Assembly: GCA_030605745.1 (NCBI GenBank)
Contig: JAUWHT010000176.1
Span: 1-28,926 of the forward strand
Direction: 5' to 3'
Source: Pirellulales bacterium
GTDB taxonomy: Bacteria; Planctomycetota; Planctomycetia; Pirellulales; Thermoguttaceae
Length of the DNA stretch: 28,926 nucleotides
The notes under the pieces were generated by a model, which was not told the DNA's origin, did not search any database, and saw nothing but the letters and a program-made list of their open reading frames with translations. Shown here one piece after another: positions 20,337 to 28,890 of the stretch (positions are counted from its first letter, which is position 1; every line of letters begins with the position of its first letter). Both the position numbers and the translations under genes were made by a program.

Positions 20337-21467
20337 ATGTTCGTTCGTATTTGTCTGGTGTTGGTTTTCTGGCTGCTGGTGGTCCCGATTTCCGGTTTGC
20401 CGGCCCAGCAGCCGGCTGCGCCGGCCGAGAGCCGTCCGGGACGTGCCGAGTTCGACCGGTTGTTTGGCCAGTGGAAGGACTTATTGGCCGAGTTGGCCGT
20501 CCTGCGAAACGAGTACCGGACAGCCGACGAGCAACAGCGGGCTGAAATCAAGAAGAAGTGGGGCGAATTGATCCAGAAAGGAGATACCATGGCACCCCAA
20601 CTACTCGGCGCTGCCGAGAAGGCATACGCCCAGTCGCCCAACGCCGACAAGCAAGTGACCGACTTGCTGATGGACGTTCTTATTGGGCACGTCAAGACCG
20701 ACAACTACGAGGAGGCCTTGCGGCTGGGCAAGCTGCTGGCGGAGAACCAGTGCCCGGACAAGCGGGTTTACAACGCGGCCGGAGTTGCGGCGTTTGCAAC
20801 GGGGGATTTCGAGTTGGCCGAGAAGTACCTCAAGCTGGCCCGGCAGAACGTGATCGGCGATACCGGCAAGGCATTCCTTGAGAACATACCTCACTACAAA
20901 GAGGCCTGTGCGAAGGAAAAGAAAATCCGCGCGGCCGAGGCCACTGCCGACGATCTGCCGCGCGTGTTGCTTAAGACGAGCAAAGGCGACATCGAGGTGG
21001 AACTGTTCGAGAACGAGGCCCCGATCGCAGTGGCGAATTTCATCTCGCTGGTGGAGAAGGGGTTTTACAACGGCCTTTTGTTCCACCGCGTGTTGCCCGG
21101 TTTCATGGCCCAGGTCGGCTGCCCAAAGGGCGACGGCACGGGCGGGCCGGGATACAACATCCCGTGCGAATGTCACCGGCCGAACCACCGGTTGCACTTC
21201 CGCGGCAGCCTGAGCATGGCCCATGCCGGGCGCGACACGGGTGGGTCGCAGTTCTTCTTGACCTTCCTGCCCACCGCTCACCTGGACGGTAAGCACACGG
21301 TTTTCGGCCGGGTGATCAAGGGGTTCGACGTGCTGCACAAGTTCCAGCGCCGCGATCCTTCCAAGCCCGGCGCCCCCAAGCCCGATAAGATCGTCAAGGC
21401 CACCGTGCTCCGCAAGCGCCCGCACGAGTACGCACCGAAAAAAGTTGGCGATGAATTCAACAAGTAA
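20337..21467 (+). CDS. Secreted cyclophilin-type peptidyl-prolyl isomerase with a helical N-terminal domain
   Basis: The 376-residue protein starts with a signal peptide (MFVRICLVLVFWLLVVPISG). Residues about 35-200 form a helical, TPR-like region (for example NYEEALRLGKLLAENQCPDK and GDFELAEKYLKLARQN). Residues about 208-365 form a cyclophilin domain, with LLKTSKGDIEVELFENEAPI, the active-site FHRVLPGFMAQVG (Arg of the FHR motif) and GGSQFFLTFLPTAHLDGKHT near the end. It catalyses cis-trans isomerisation of X-Pro bonds and probably assists folding of exported proteins in the periplasm. GGAG lies about 8 bases before the ATG. Transcribed divergently from rsmD; two palindromic repeats occupy the space between them. 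Confidence 0.9.
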   Translation: MFVRICLVLVFWLLVVPISGLPAQQPAAPAESRPGRAEFDRLFGQWKDLLAELAVLRNEYRTADEQQRAEIKKKWGELIQKGDTMAPQLLGAAEKAYAQSPNADKQVTDLLMDVLIGHVKTDNYEEALRLGKLLAENQCPDKRVYNAAGVAAFATGDFELAEKYLKLARQNVIGDTGKAFLENIPHYKEACAKEKKIRAAEATADDLPRVLLKTSKGDIEVELFENEAPIAVANFISLVEKGFYNGLLFHRVLPGFMAQVGCPKGDGTGGPGYNIPCECHRPNHRLHFRGSLSMAHAGRDTGGSQFFLTFLPTAHLDGKHTVFGRVIKGFDVLHKFQRRDPSKPGAPKPDKIVKATVLRKRPHEYAPKKVGDEFNK

Positions 21468-21501
21468 CTCAAACTGTAAACGGTTGTGAAAGGAGCCTGC
21501 A

Positions 21502-21714
21502 ATGCAGCATCACGTGCCGGTGGTGATCGAGCAAGACGAAGATGGGGTATTTATCGTTTCTGTGCCCACCTTGCAGGGGTGTCATAGCTACGGCCATACA
21601 ATTGACGAGGCGATGAAGAACATCACCGAGGCGGTTGTGCTCTGCCTGCAGGATGAAGCGCCGACGGAGGACAAACGGTTCGTCGGCGTGCGCGATCTGG
21701 AGGTGAGTCTGTGA
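21502..21714 (+). CDS. hicB: HicB-like antitoxin
   Basis: This 70-residue protein has the HicB fold signature: an opening beta pair (VVIEQDEDGVFIVSVPTLQG), the CHSYGHTIDEAMKNITEAV segment and a short C-terminus with LEVSL. HicB proteins neutralise HicA mRNA-interferase toxins. The gene lacks the C-terminal DNA-binding extension seen in longer HicB. AAAGGAG lies 7 bases before the ATG. Its stop overlaps the start of hicA (GTGA), so the two are coupled. In this arrangement the antitoxin comes first, which is a common order for this subtype. Confidence 0.88.
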   Translation: MQHHVPVVIEQDEDGVFIVSVPTLQGCHSYGHTIDEAMKNITEAVVLCLQDEAPTEDKRFVGVRDLEVSL

Positions 21715-21938
21715 CCGCTGTGCCGGTGATCCCTGCAAGGAAGCTGATCCGGGTGTTGGGGAAACTCGGCTTCGAACAGATTCGAACCCGTGGCAGCCAC
21801 CACCGTTTCATTCATCCAGACGGTCGCAAGACCACGGTGCCCGTCCATGCCGGAAGGGACTTGCCACGAGGTTTGCTGCGGAAAATCGTCACCCAGGATT
21901 TGGGCATGAGTATGGATGAGTTTGTTTCCTTACTGTAG
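21711..21938 (+). CDS. hicA: HicA-like mRNA interferase toxin
   Basis: The 75-residue protein is a typical HicA: VIPARKLIRVLGKLGFEQIR, then the active-site histidine segment TRGSHHRFIHPDGRKTTVPV, and the closing HAGRDLPRGLLRKIVTQDLG. HicA is a dsRBD-like RNase that cleaves mRNA when not bound by HicB. The start is GTG at 21711, overlapping the hicB stop. Unlike several modules at 2492-4039, both partners here are complete, so this system is likely functional. It is convergent with the translation operon, with 18 bases between stops. Confidence 0.9.
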   Translation: MTAVPVIPARKLIRVLGKLGFEQIRTRGSHHRFIHPDGRKTTVPVHAGRDLPRGLLRKIVTQDLGMSMDEFVSLL

Positions 21939-21956
21939 TCGTGGCTTTGCAAGTCA

Positions 21957-22517
21957 CTACTCGTCGAGGACCTCTTTTTCCCTGGCCTTGGCGACCTCGG
22001 TGGCCTGGGATTCGTAGGTCTTGGTTAGGTCCTGGATTTCTTTTTTGAGTTCATCGCGGGCGTCTTCGGAGAGTGTTTTGTCCTTTTCGGCGGCATCGGC
22101 CGTTTTGTTGCCGTCGCGGCGGATGTTGCGGATGGCCACTTTGGCCTCTTCGGCGAGTTCCTTGACCCGGCCGACCATCCTTTGACGGACCTCCCTGGAG
22201 AGCGGCGGGATGCTGAGACGGATCACCCGGCCGTCGTTCTGCGGATTGAACCCCAGATCGGCGGCCTGGATCGCCTTCTCGATGTCCTTGAGCGTGCCCG
22301 GGTCGTAAGGACGTATGACAATCTGCGTGGGCTCCGGCGCGGCTACCGAGGCGACCTGCTTGATCGGCACCGGCGAGCCGTACAGTTCCACCTTCAGCGA
22401 GTCGACCAGTCCCGGGTTGGCCCTGCCCGTACGAATGCCGGCCAGTGCGGCCTTGAGCACTCCGATCGCCTTTTCCATGCGCTGTTCGACGTCCAAGAGG
22501 ATATCATCCGCCGTCAT
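21957..22517 (-). CDS. frr: Ribosome recycling factor
   Basis: The 186-residue protein is full-length ribosome recycling factor, which with EF-G splits post-termination ribosomes. Conserved blocks include IRTGRANPGLVDSLKVELYG, VPIKQVASVAAPEPTQIVIR, PYDPGTLKDIEKAIQAADLG, and the C-terminal helix IRNIRRDGNKTADAAEKDK. It is the last gene of the operon rpsB-tsf-pyrH-frr on the minus strand. The spacer from pyrH contains a short heptamer repeat. Confidence 0.97.
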   Translation of the reverse strand: MTADDILLDVEQRMEKAIGVLKAALAGIRTGRANPGLVDSLKVELYGSPVPIKQVASVAAPEPTQIVIRPYDPGTLKDIEKAIQAADLGFNPQNDGRVIRLSIPPLSREVRQRMVGRVKELAEEAKVAIRNIRRDGNKTADAAEKDKTLSEDARDELKKEIQDLTKTYESQATEVAKAREKEVLDE

Positions 22518-22525
22518 GGTCGCTC

Positions 22526-22553
22526 TCCACTATCCACTATCCACTATCCACTA
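22526..22553. repeat. Four tandem 7-bp repeats (TCCACTA)
   Basis: Four exact TCCACTA units lie between pyrH and frr. The pyrH stop codon (22546-22544 on the minus strand) and its last residues fall inside the array. Confidence 0.95.
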
Positions 22554-23317
22554 CTTCCCACCAGGGTACCAACGCGCTGGCCGCGGACGGCCTGCTCGAT
22601 ATTACCTTCCTTGCGGAAGTTGAACACCATGATCGGCATCTCGTGCTGCATGCACTTGATGATGGCTTCGTGGTCGATCACGCGCAGGTTTTGCTGTTGC
22701 ACGTCTTCGTAGCTTAGTTCGCTGTAGAGGACGGCGTGTGGATTTTTTTCGGGGTCGTCGCTAAAGACACCGTCAACGCGGGTGGCCTTGAGCAACATGT
22801 CGGCTTCGAGTTCCAACGCGCGTTGGGCAGCCGCGGTGTCGGTGGTCACAAACGGGCTGCCGGTGCCGCCGGCCAGGATAACTATGCGGCCCTTTTCGAG
22901 GTGACGCCGGGCGCGCCGGCAAATGTACGGCTCGGCCACGCCGTCCATGCGGATGGCCGTCATCAGCCGCGTGTCGCAGCCGAGCGATTCCAGGGCATCC
23001 TGTAGCGCCAGGGCGTTGATGACCGTGGCCAACATACCCATGTAATGGGCGGTGGCCTCGTGGATACCCGAATTGCCGGCGGTGAACTGGGCCCCGCGGA
23101 GGATGTTTCCCCCGCCGATAACGATCGCGATCTGCACGCCGTGCTGCGCCGCCTGGTAGATCTGCCGGGCGAGATGGATCACCGCGTCCATGGCGATGCC
23201 GCGCTGGCCGGGATGGACGAAACCTTCGCCGGATATTTTCAACACCACCCGCCGGTACCGCGACCCGGCCGGCGACTGTCCTGCTGCGGAGGCGGATTCG
23301 CCGGACACGGCACTCAC
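22544..23317 (-). CDS. pyrH: Uridylate (UMP) kinase
   Basis: The 257-residue protein is bacterial UMP kinase, phosphorylating UMP to UDP with ATP. It contains RRVVLKISGEGFV, the nucleotide loop VIGGGNILRGA, DTRLMTAIRMDGVAEPYICR, and the TGSPFVTTDTAAAQRA loop. The N-terminus has a 20-residue Ser/Ala/Gly-rich extension before the fold. The GTG start overlaps the tsf stop (GTGA) and AAGGAG precedes it, both supporting the choice. The C-terminus (GTLVGSSG) ends in a heptamer repeat. Part of the translation operon. Confidence 0.95.
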   Translation of the reverse strand: MSAVSGESASAAGQSPAGSRYRRVVLKISGEGFVHPGQRGIAMDAVIHLARQIYQAAQHGVQIAIVIGGGNILRGAQFTAGNSGIHEATAHYMGMLATVINALALQDALESLGCDTRLMTAIRMDGVAEPYICRRARRHLEKGRIVILAGGTGSPFVTTDTAAAQRALELEADMLLKATRVDGVFSDDPEKNPHAVLYSELSYEDVQQQNLRVIDHEAIIKCMQHEMPIMVFNFRKEGNIEQAVRGQRVGTLVGSSG

Positions 23318-24150
23318 TCCTTATCGAGTTCCCAATGGACGAATCGAACGATTTTCATGCCGGCGTCTTTGACCGTTTTTCCAACTGTCGTCTTGCCATC
23401 TTCGGCTTTAACGAATACCTGGTCGGCCAGGCAGCGTTCGGCGTAGAAGTTCCTCAGCCGGCCCTCGACCATTTTTCCGATAATTTTTTCCGGTTTGCCT
23501 TCTTTCCGAGCGGCTTCGGCCAGTATTTCACGTTCCTTGTCGACTTCCGCCGGATCTAGTTCGTCCTTGGTGACGACCGCCGGCTGCATGGCCGCGATGT
23601 GCATGCAGATATCCTTGGCCAGTTCTGCCTTGCCTCCTTCGATCTGAAGCAGCACGCCGGCGGCGCCGTTGTGATGGACGTAGCCGCCGCAGGTCGCGTC
23701 GATCCACTCGATTCGCTGGAGTTTAAAGACCTCGCGGATGCGGTTGTTCAACTCGTCGAACTGCTGCTTGAGCGTGCCGGCCGACTGGCGTGGGGAAGGC
23801 TGCGCGAGCAACTCGTCCGGCGTTGCGGCCCCGGGGCCGGTGGCCAACTGCCGGGCCATGTCGCCGGCCAGTTGGACAAATTCGTCGTTGGCCGCGACCG
23901 GGGCGCTTTCACATCGCAGGTCGATGATTGCGCCCACACCGGCGTCGGGATCGGTGTAGACGGCGATTCGCCCGGCCGGTGTTGCCCGGCCGGCGCGTTT
24001 TTCCATCACTTTCTTTCCCGCCTTGCGCAACAACTCGATCGCTTTTTCCTGATTGCCCTGTACATCTTGCAAGGCCCGCTTGCAGTCCATCATCGGCAAT
24101 CCGGTTTTCTCGCGCAGCGCTTTGACGTCCGCGGCAGTGATTTCCGCCAT
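23314..24150 (-). CDS. tsf: Translation elongation factor Ts
   Basis: The 278-residue protein is EF-Ts, the nucleotide-exchange factor of EF-Tu. The N-terminal domain has VKALREKTGLPMMDCKRALQ and a helical subdomain; the core contains GRIAVYTDPDAGVGAIIDLR, NDEFVQLAGDMARQLA, and KDICMHIAAMQPAVVTKDEL; the C-terminus retains the QVFVKAEDGKTTVGK segment. It follows rpsB after 38 bases and overlaps pyrH. GGAGG lies before the ATG. Complete. Confidence 0.96.
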   Translation of the reverse strand: MAEITAADVKALREKTGLPMMDCKRALQDVQGNQEKAIELLRKAGKKVMEKRAGRATPAGRIAVYTDPDAGVGAIIDLRCESAPVAANDEFVQLAGDMARQLATGPGAATPDELLAQPSPRQSAGTLKQQFDELNNRIREVFKLQRIEWIDATCGGYVHHNGAAGVLLQIEGGKAELAKDICMHIAAMQPAVVTKDELDPAEVDKEREILAEAARKEGKPEKIIGKMVEGRLRNFYAERCLADQVFVKAEDGKTTVGKTVKDAGMKIVRFVHWELDKE

Positions 24151-24188
24151 GAAAATACCTCCTGTGTTGTGCTGTAATACTTGGCGAG

Positions 24189-24941
24189 TTATGCACCGCC
24201 ATTCCCGGCGGCTACTGCTACCAGCGTTTCTTCGGCCTGCTGCTTGTCCGCCTCACCCACCGAGGCCTTGCCGGCCAATACGGCGTCGGCCAACAGTTGC
24301 ATAATCAACTCGATCGAGCGGATGCTGTCGTCGTTGCCCGGGATGGGCAGGTCGACTTCATCCGGATCGCAGTCGCTGTCGATCAGCGAGATGGTGGTAA
24401 CTCCCAGCTTCCGGGCTTCGCGGACGGCGTTTTTTTCTTTTCTGGGATCGACGATCACCAGGCACTCGGGCAGCCGGCTCATGGTGCGGATGCCGTTGAG
24501 GTTGCGATACATCTTTCGATATTCGCGGCTTAAGGCCGACTGCATTTTCTTCGAGTAGCTGGCCAAGTCGTCGCCGGCGCGGAGTGCTTCGAGTTCTTCG
24601 AGTCGACTGAGCCGGCTGCGGATGGTGCGGAAGTTGGTAAGCGTGCCGCCCAGCCAGCGGTCGCTGACAAACGGCATGCCGCAGCGCTGGGCCTGCTGGC
24701 TGATCGTCTCGGAGGCCTGCCGCTTGGTGCCCACAAACAGCACTAGGCTTCCCCCGGCGGTGACCCGCTGCAGGTATTTCCGCGCCCGCAACAATCCGCG
24801 AATCGTCTCTCGCACGTCGATAATGTGGATCAGGTTGCGACGGCCGTAGATATAGGGCCGCATTTTGGGGTTCCAGCGACTGGCCCGATGGCCAAAATGA
24901 ACCCCAGCCTCGATCAGTTCTTTGACCAAAACGGTTGCCAA
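24189..24941 (-). CDS. rpsB: 30S ribosomal protein S2
   Basis: The 250-residue product is ribosomal protein S2: VKELIEAGVHFGHRASRWNP, PYIYGRRNLIHIIDVRETI, GTKRQASETISQQAQRCGMP, SDRWLGGTLTNFRTIRSRLS and DLPIPGNDDSIRSIELIMQL are all standard. The longest frame opens at 24974, but AAGGAG ends 8 bases before an in-frame TTG at 24941, and homologues begin M-x-x-V-x-V-K-E-L just there, so a TTG start is chosen. A clear promoter lies 127 bases upstream. First gene of the rpsB-tsf-pyrH-frr operon. Confidence 0.95.
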   Translation of the reverse strand: MATVLVKELIEAGVHFGHRASRWNPKMRPYIYGRRNLIHIIDVRETIRGLLRARKYLQRVTAGGSLVLFVGTKRQASETISQQAQRCGMPFVSDRWLGGTLTNFRTIRSRLSRLEELEALRAGDDLASYSKKMQSALSREYRKMYRNLNGIRTMSRLPECLVIVDPRKEKNAVREARKLGVTTISLIDSDCDPDEVDLPIPGNDDSIRSIELIMQLLADAVLAGKASVGEADKQQAEETLVAVAAGNGGA

Positions 24942-25033
24942 AGGCACAACTCCTTGATAAGGGCACACCGGCATGCCCCACCATTAGGGGATCCGGCGTT
25001 GGGTCGGGTAATTCGGTCAGGTGAGATTCCACT

Positions 25034-25056
25034 ACTGTCCTGGACCGTTCAGGACG
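25034..25056 (-). promoter_or_regulatory. Leader hairpin upstream of rpsB
   Basis: Arms GTCCTG and CAGGAC with a short loop lie between the promoter at 25068-25096 and the rpsB start. It could be an S2 autoregulatory structure as known for other rpsB leaders; this is inference. Confidence 0.4.
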
Positions 25057-25067
25057 GTAAACACAAC

Positions 25068-25096
25068 AGTCTAGCAATTCCCGCCCGTCGCGTCAA
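25068..25096 (-). promoter_or_regulatory. Promoter of the rpsB-tsf-pyrH-frr operon
   Basis: On the minus strand TTGACG (25096-25091) and TAGACT (25073-25068) are separated by exactly 17 bases. It begins right after the stop of the upstream oxidoreductase gene and points to rpsB. Confidence 0.75.
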
Positions 25097-25100
25097 CCAA

Positions 25101-26471
25101 TCACACGTCTTTCGGCACCACGTATGGTTCCCGGTACTTGGGCTTGTTCAACATCGCGTCGGCCTCGTCGTCGCCGACGATGGTCTCCGTCTGTGGATCG
25201 AACTTCAGCGGCCGGCCGACCTGGTAGCTGGTGCGGGCCAGCAGGGACAAGGCCATCGACTTGTGCCCTTCCTCGATGTCGGCGCCCAGCAGCTTGTGAT
25301 CCCGGGCGCGGATCGCGGCGAGCCAATTGCGGAAGTGGGGGATAGTCTCCGTTCGCCAGTCCAACTTCGGTTTGTCGAACTTGCAGGGACCCGGCTGGCA
25401 TTCCAGCCCCATGAACGTGTAGTAGCTGCTGTAGTCGGGAAAGATCATGTACCCTTTGGTGCCGAAGAACATCGTCCCTACAGGGAACTTCGGCTGCACG
25501 AACGGGTACTTCCAGCGGAAGCCCGCCTCGCTGTTGGTGTACCACGAGCGGTGCTCATAAGTGACATACGTCTTGGGCTTGTCGAACTGGAAGGTCAAAG
25601 CCATGTGCGTGGGCGAGGTGCGGTCGTCCTCGTGAACAAACGTCCCACACGTGGCGGTCACGTGCGTCGGATGCTCGTCGAGGCCCAGCCCCCAACGGAT
25701 GACATCCAGCTCGTGGACCGCCTGGTTGGCGAAGCAGCCGCTTGCGAGTTCCAGGTTAAAAACCCACCGCCGGTGCCAGAACTGGCTGTAGGGGCGCATC
25801 GGCTTCGGTCCCAGCCATTTGTCCCAGTCCAATCCTTCCGGGACGGGAGAGGGCCTGATGCGGCCCAGATTGCCGCGGAGCTTGAAGTCGATTCCCCGGG
25901 CCATGTACAGATCGCCGACGATGCCTTCCTTCAGCTTCTGGATACCTTCCATGATGTTTGGGTTGGAGCGGTTCTGGGTGCCGTGCTGGACCATGCAGTT
26001 GTACTTCCGCGCCGCGGCGACTACTTGCCGGCCCTCAAACAGGTTGTGGGTGACGGGCTTCTCCACGTACACGTGCTTGCCCGCTTGGCAGGCCCAGATC
26101 GTCGACAGCGCATGCCAGCGGTCGCCCAGCGAGTTGCTGACCGCATCGATCGACTTGTCGTCGAACATCTTACGCATGTCGTCGTAGGTGGCCAGCTTCT
26201 TGCCTTCCAACGCTGGGTACCGCTTGGCGGCCGAGTCGAGCTTCTTCTGATCGCAGTCGCAGACGGCTACAATCTCCACATTATCCTGGTCGGCTATTTT
26301 GTGCAGGCAGGCCACATGGGACCCCATTCGCCCACCCAGGCCGACTATGCCCACCCGGATGCGGTCGTTCGCGCTGGCTCGGGCCTTGGCAATCGCCGGG
26401 GCCGCAATTACCGAAGCGCCGGCCGCCGCGGCCGATGACTTCAAAAACTCACGTCGGTTCGAGTTGTGCAT
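25101..26471 (-). CDS. Gfo/Idh/MocA family oxidoreductase, Tat-exported
   Basis: The 456-residue protein begins with a twin-arginine signal (NRREFLKSSAAAAGASVIAA) and follows the planctomycete pattern of exported Gfo/Idh/MocA proteins. The NAD(P)-binding loop is GIVGLGGRMGSH at 41-52. The catalytic lysine motif EKP is at 137-139 (HVYVEKPVTHN), and a second-domain histidine lies in NQAVHELDVIRWGLG. The family oxidises or epimerises sugars and sugar derivatives; the substrate here is unknown. Export with bound cofactor fits Tat use. AGGAGATA lies just before the ATG. A type C palindrome lies 20 bases upstream and no promoter is evident. Confidence 0.9.
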   Translation of the reverse strand: MHNSNRREFLKSSAAAAGASVIAAPAIAKARASANDRIRVGIVGLGGRMGSHVACLHKIADQDNVEIVAVCDCDQKKLDSAAKRYPALEGKKLATYDDMRKMFDDKSIDAVSNSLGDRWHALSTIWACQAGKHVYVEKPVTHNLFEGRQVVAAARKYNCMVQHGTQNRSNPNIMEGIQKLKEGIVGDLYMARGIDFKLRGNLGRIRPSPVPEGLDWDKWLGPKPMRPYSQFWHRRWVFNLELASGCFANQAVHELDVIRWGLGLDEHPTHVTATCGTFVHEDDRTSPTHMALTFQFDKPKTYVTYEHRSWYTNSEAGFRWKYPFVQPKFPVGTMFFGTKGYMIFPDYSSYYTFMGLECQPGPCKFDKPKLDWRTETIPHFRNWLAAIRARDHKLLGADIEEGHKSMALSLLARTSYQVGRPLKFDPQTETIVGDDEADAMLNKPKYREPYVVPKDV

Positions 26472-26490
26472 GGAATATCTCCTGTTTGCA

Positions 26491-26546
26491 GTTAAGCTGC
26501 CGCGTCTACGCGGCGCGGTTCTCCGGCGTGGACGCCGGGGATAAAC
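26491..26546. repeat. Palindrome-ended repeat, type C, copy 2
   Basis: A 56-bp copy with the blocks CGCGTCTACGCGG and CCGGCGTGGACGCCGGGG and degenerate ends GTTAAGC and ATAAAC. It lies 20 bases upstream of the oxidoreductase ATG. The related copy is 20131-20187. Confidence 0.75.
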
Positions 26547-26586
26547 AGATACGTTGTCGCCAAATCACCTCCACTGCTACTCGGTG

Positions 26587-26644
26587 ATAGCCGGGACTGA
26601 GCGGGTCGTGGGAGCACACCCGCGGGACGTTGTCCCCCGGCTAT
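26587..26644. repeat. Palindrome-ended repeat, type B, copy 2
   Basis: The complement of this element aligns with 17000-17058 over its whole length with only a few differences (ATAGCCGGG..., ACAACGTCCCGCGGG, ...CCCGGCTAT). Confidence 0.85.
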
Positions 26645-26651
26645 CGGCCCC

Positions 26652-26684
26652 CGTTGGGGCGGCAGTTCAACTGCCGCCCCAACG
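26652..26684. repeat. Palindromic repeat, type A, copy 2
   Basis: A perfect 33-base palindrome: 16-base arms CGTTGGGGCGGCAGTT and its complement around one C. The related copy is at 152-186. Types A, B and C occur back to back in 26491-26684. Confidence 0.9.
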
Positions 26685-26754
26685 AGAGGCCCCACCAAAA
26701 ACCGTAATTATCCCAGAAGTGCCGGCAGTTGTCAAATCACCCCGGAACGGCAAG

Positions 26755-28749
26755 CTAAACAAGGCCCTCGACGTAAACCCGCAGTTCCTCCAACTCGCGG
26801 GCGAAGCCGCCGGAGAGGATCGGGAAACGGCACCAGCTCTTCGGGTCCAGGTTCTCGTCGTCCAGGTGGAACGAAGGGGCGTAGCGCTCGCGCTTCCATT
26901 GATTGCGACACCACAGCCGGAAGAACCGCTCGACCCACTGGTGCAACTGGCCGGTGGTCGCATCGGGGAACTGGGAGCGAATGGTGCGGAACACCTCCAG
27001 CGGCGCCTGTTTGTCGCGGATGGCCGCGCGCTCGATGGCGTCGAGCACCGTGTAGGGCATCAGGTCGTCTTCGTCGGTCTGTTTCGATTCCGGCGGGCGG
27101 AGTTCGGCGGTGGGCGTTTGGCGATTAACGCCCGCCAGGCCGGGCACCGGGTGTGCGCCCGCGGGACCCTCCGTTTCCAGCCAGCGGAGCCAATTCCGCA
27201 AGAACGCCTTGTCGATGCCGGCGATGGGGCTTAAGCCCCCGCAGGTATCGCCGTCCATGGTGGCGTACCCGACGGCCGCCTCGGAGCGGTTGCTGGTGGC
27301 CAGCAGCAGTGCCCCGGTCACGTTGGCCAGCAGCCACACATTCGGCCCGCGGACCCGGGCCTGGATGTTCTGCAGCGCCACGTCGTCCTGGTTCCAAGTG
27401 AGTTCTCGTCCCAAGACCTCTTCGATGCCGCTGACGTAGCCTTCTACCAGTCGATTGATCGTCAGGCACGACATTCGGGCCCCAATATCTTCGGCCAATG
27501 CGGTGGCCGCATCGCGGCTGGCCTGGCTGCTGTTGACCGACCCCTGATAGACGCAATGCAACAATCGCCGGACGCGGTCGCGATGCGTTTTGGCCTCACT
27601 AAGCGCCGGGATATATGCCAGCGCTCGATTGAACGCCTCGTTGCCCAACTCTTCGCAGGCCATTTCGGCCATCAGGGCCACCAGGCAGGCCGTGGCCCCG
27701 GAATCGGCACCGCCGCTTAGGCTCACGACGAACCCCCGCGAGCCGCTCTTGCGCAAATAGTCGAACAGTCCCAGCGCAACCGCCCGGGTGAATTCCTCCT
27801 CCTTCACATGTGGACCGCTTTCCCAGGCTTCGGATTGCGGAGTCGCCGGCTCGGGCTCAATATCGGGCCAGGTGAACTCGCAGCCGACCTCGGTACGGTC
27901 GCGGCCGCCCGGCTTGGGTTGGAAGTGTCCCGAGCGGCTGCGGCCCATCCGCGTCGCGTCTACGTCGACCACCGCGCTTGTCAGTTGCATCGGTGCAAAG
28001 GAGAAGCGTGGTCCGGCGGCCAGCAGCTTGCCGGCCGAGGCGATCAGGGCACCGCCATCGTAGATGATCCGCCCCGCTTCGTTCCCCAACAGGTTGGCGT
28101 AAATGTAGCTCACACCGAACGCCCGCGACCCTTCGATCACCAACCGCTTGCGCACTTCGTACTTGCCGAAGGCGAAGTGACTGGCGCTGGGACTGAGGAT
28201 GACATCGACCCCTTGCAGTGACATCTCACTGCCCGGCCGGTCGGCCGCCCAGGCGTCCTCGCAGATTTCAAAGCCGACCTTGACCCCGCCGCAATCGAAC
28301 ACGAGATCGCCGATCGGATACTGCCGGCCGTCGAAGGCGACCGAGTCACGCGTGCCCCGCGGCCACGGCTTGAACCACCGTGGTTCGTAGTGCAGTCCCT
28401 CGCCGGCCAGAAAGCGCTTGGCCACAAAGCCCAGCAGCCGGCCGTCGGCCACCAGGCATGCGGCGTTCAGCAGGGCGTTGCGCTGCATCACCGGCAGGCC
28501 GACCGAGACCACCATGCCCCGGGTCGCCGGCACGATCTCCCGCAGCACGGCCAGGGCCGTCTGCTGCACCCCGGCACTCTGAAAGGCGTCTTCGCAGCCG
28601 TAGCCGGTCACGCAAAGCTCCGGCAGGCAGAGGATTCGCACCCCTTCAGCCCGCGCTGCCTCGATGGCGGCAAGGATATTTTGCCGGTTACCGTCCCAAT
28701 CGAGCGGCGTCTGGTTCAGCACCGCGGCTCCGACCCGAATGCGTGTCAT
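26755..28749 (-). CDS. nadE: Glutamine-dependent NAD+ synthetase
   Basis: The 664-residue protein fuses an N-terminal nitrilase-type glutaminase to a C-terminal NAD synthetase, making NAD from nicotinic acid adenine dinucleotide, ATP and glutamine. The glutaminase triad is visible: E44 in LCLPELCVTGYGCED, a lysine in the KRF/LHYEPRWFKP region, and the cysteine in VGFEICEDAW. The synthetase PP-loop is SLSGGADSGATACLVALM, followed by the NQDDVALQNIQARVR and LLATSNRSEAAVGYATMDGD motifs that bind substrate. ATG 28749 is used; the frame to 28803 adds an unrelated stretch. Transcribed alone on the minus strand. Confidence 0.94.
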   Translation of the reverse strand: MTRIRVGAAVLNQTPLDWDGNRQNILAAIEAARAEGVRILCLPELCVTGYGCEDAFQSAGVQQTALAVLREIVPATRGMVVSVGLPVMQRNALLNAACLVADGRLLGFVAKRFLAGEGLHYEPRWFKPWPRGTRDSVAFDGRQYPIGDLVFDCGGVKVGFEICEDAWAADRPGSEMSLQGVDVILSPSASHFAFGKYEVRKRLVIEGSRAFGVSYIYANLLGNEAGRIIYDGGALIASAGKLLAAGPRFSFAPMQLTSAVVDVDATRMGRSRSGHFQPKPGGRDRTEVGCEFTWPDIEPEPATPQSEAWESGPHVKEEEFTRAVALGLFDYLRKSGSRGFVVSLSGGADSGATACLVALMAEMACEELGNEAFNRALAYIPALSEAKTHRDRVRRLLHCVYQGSVNSSQASRDAATALAEDIGARMSCLTINRLVEGYVSGIEEVLGRELTWNQDDVALQNIQARVRGPNVWLLANVTGALLLATSNRSEAAVGYATMDGDTCGGLSPIAGIDKAFLRNWLRWLETEGPAGAHPVPGLAGVNRQTPTAELRPPESKQTDEDDLMPYTVLDAIERAAIRDKQAPLEVFRTIRSQFPDATTGQLHQWVERFFRLWCRNQWKRERYAPSFHLDDENLDPKSWCRFPILSGGFARELEELRVYVEGLV

Positions 28750-28890
28750 GTCTGCTGGCCTTTGCAGTAGATGTGTAATAAGGAAAAAAGGGTAGTGCCT
28801 CATGATGTTGGCAAGAAATAGCGGGGTTGTTATGCTATTGCCTCCCCTGTTGCGCCTAAATGTGCTAGCAGCAGTGCGAGGAGGCTGGCG

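Noticed and set aside
22526..22553. Tandem units considered as a CRISPR array
   Set aside because: Units are only 7 bases with no spacers and no cas genes nearby.
24825..26438. 537-codon plus-strand frame opposite the oxidoreductase and the start of rpsB
   Set aside because: Antisense to a Gfo/Idh/MocA gene with clear motifs; composition typical of a GC-rich shadow.
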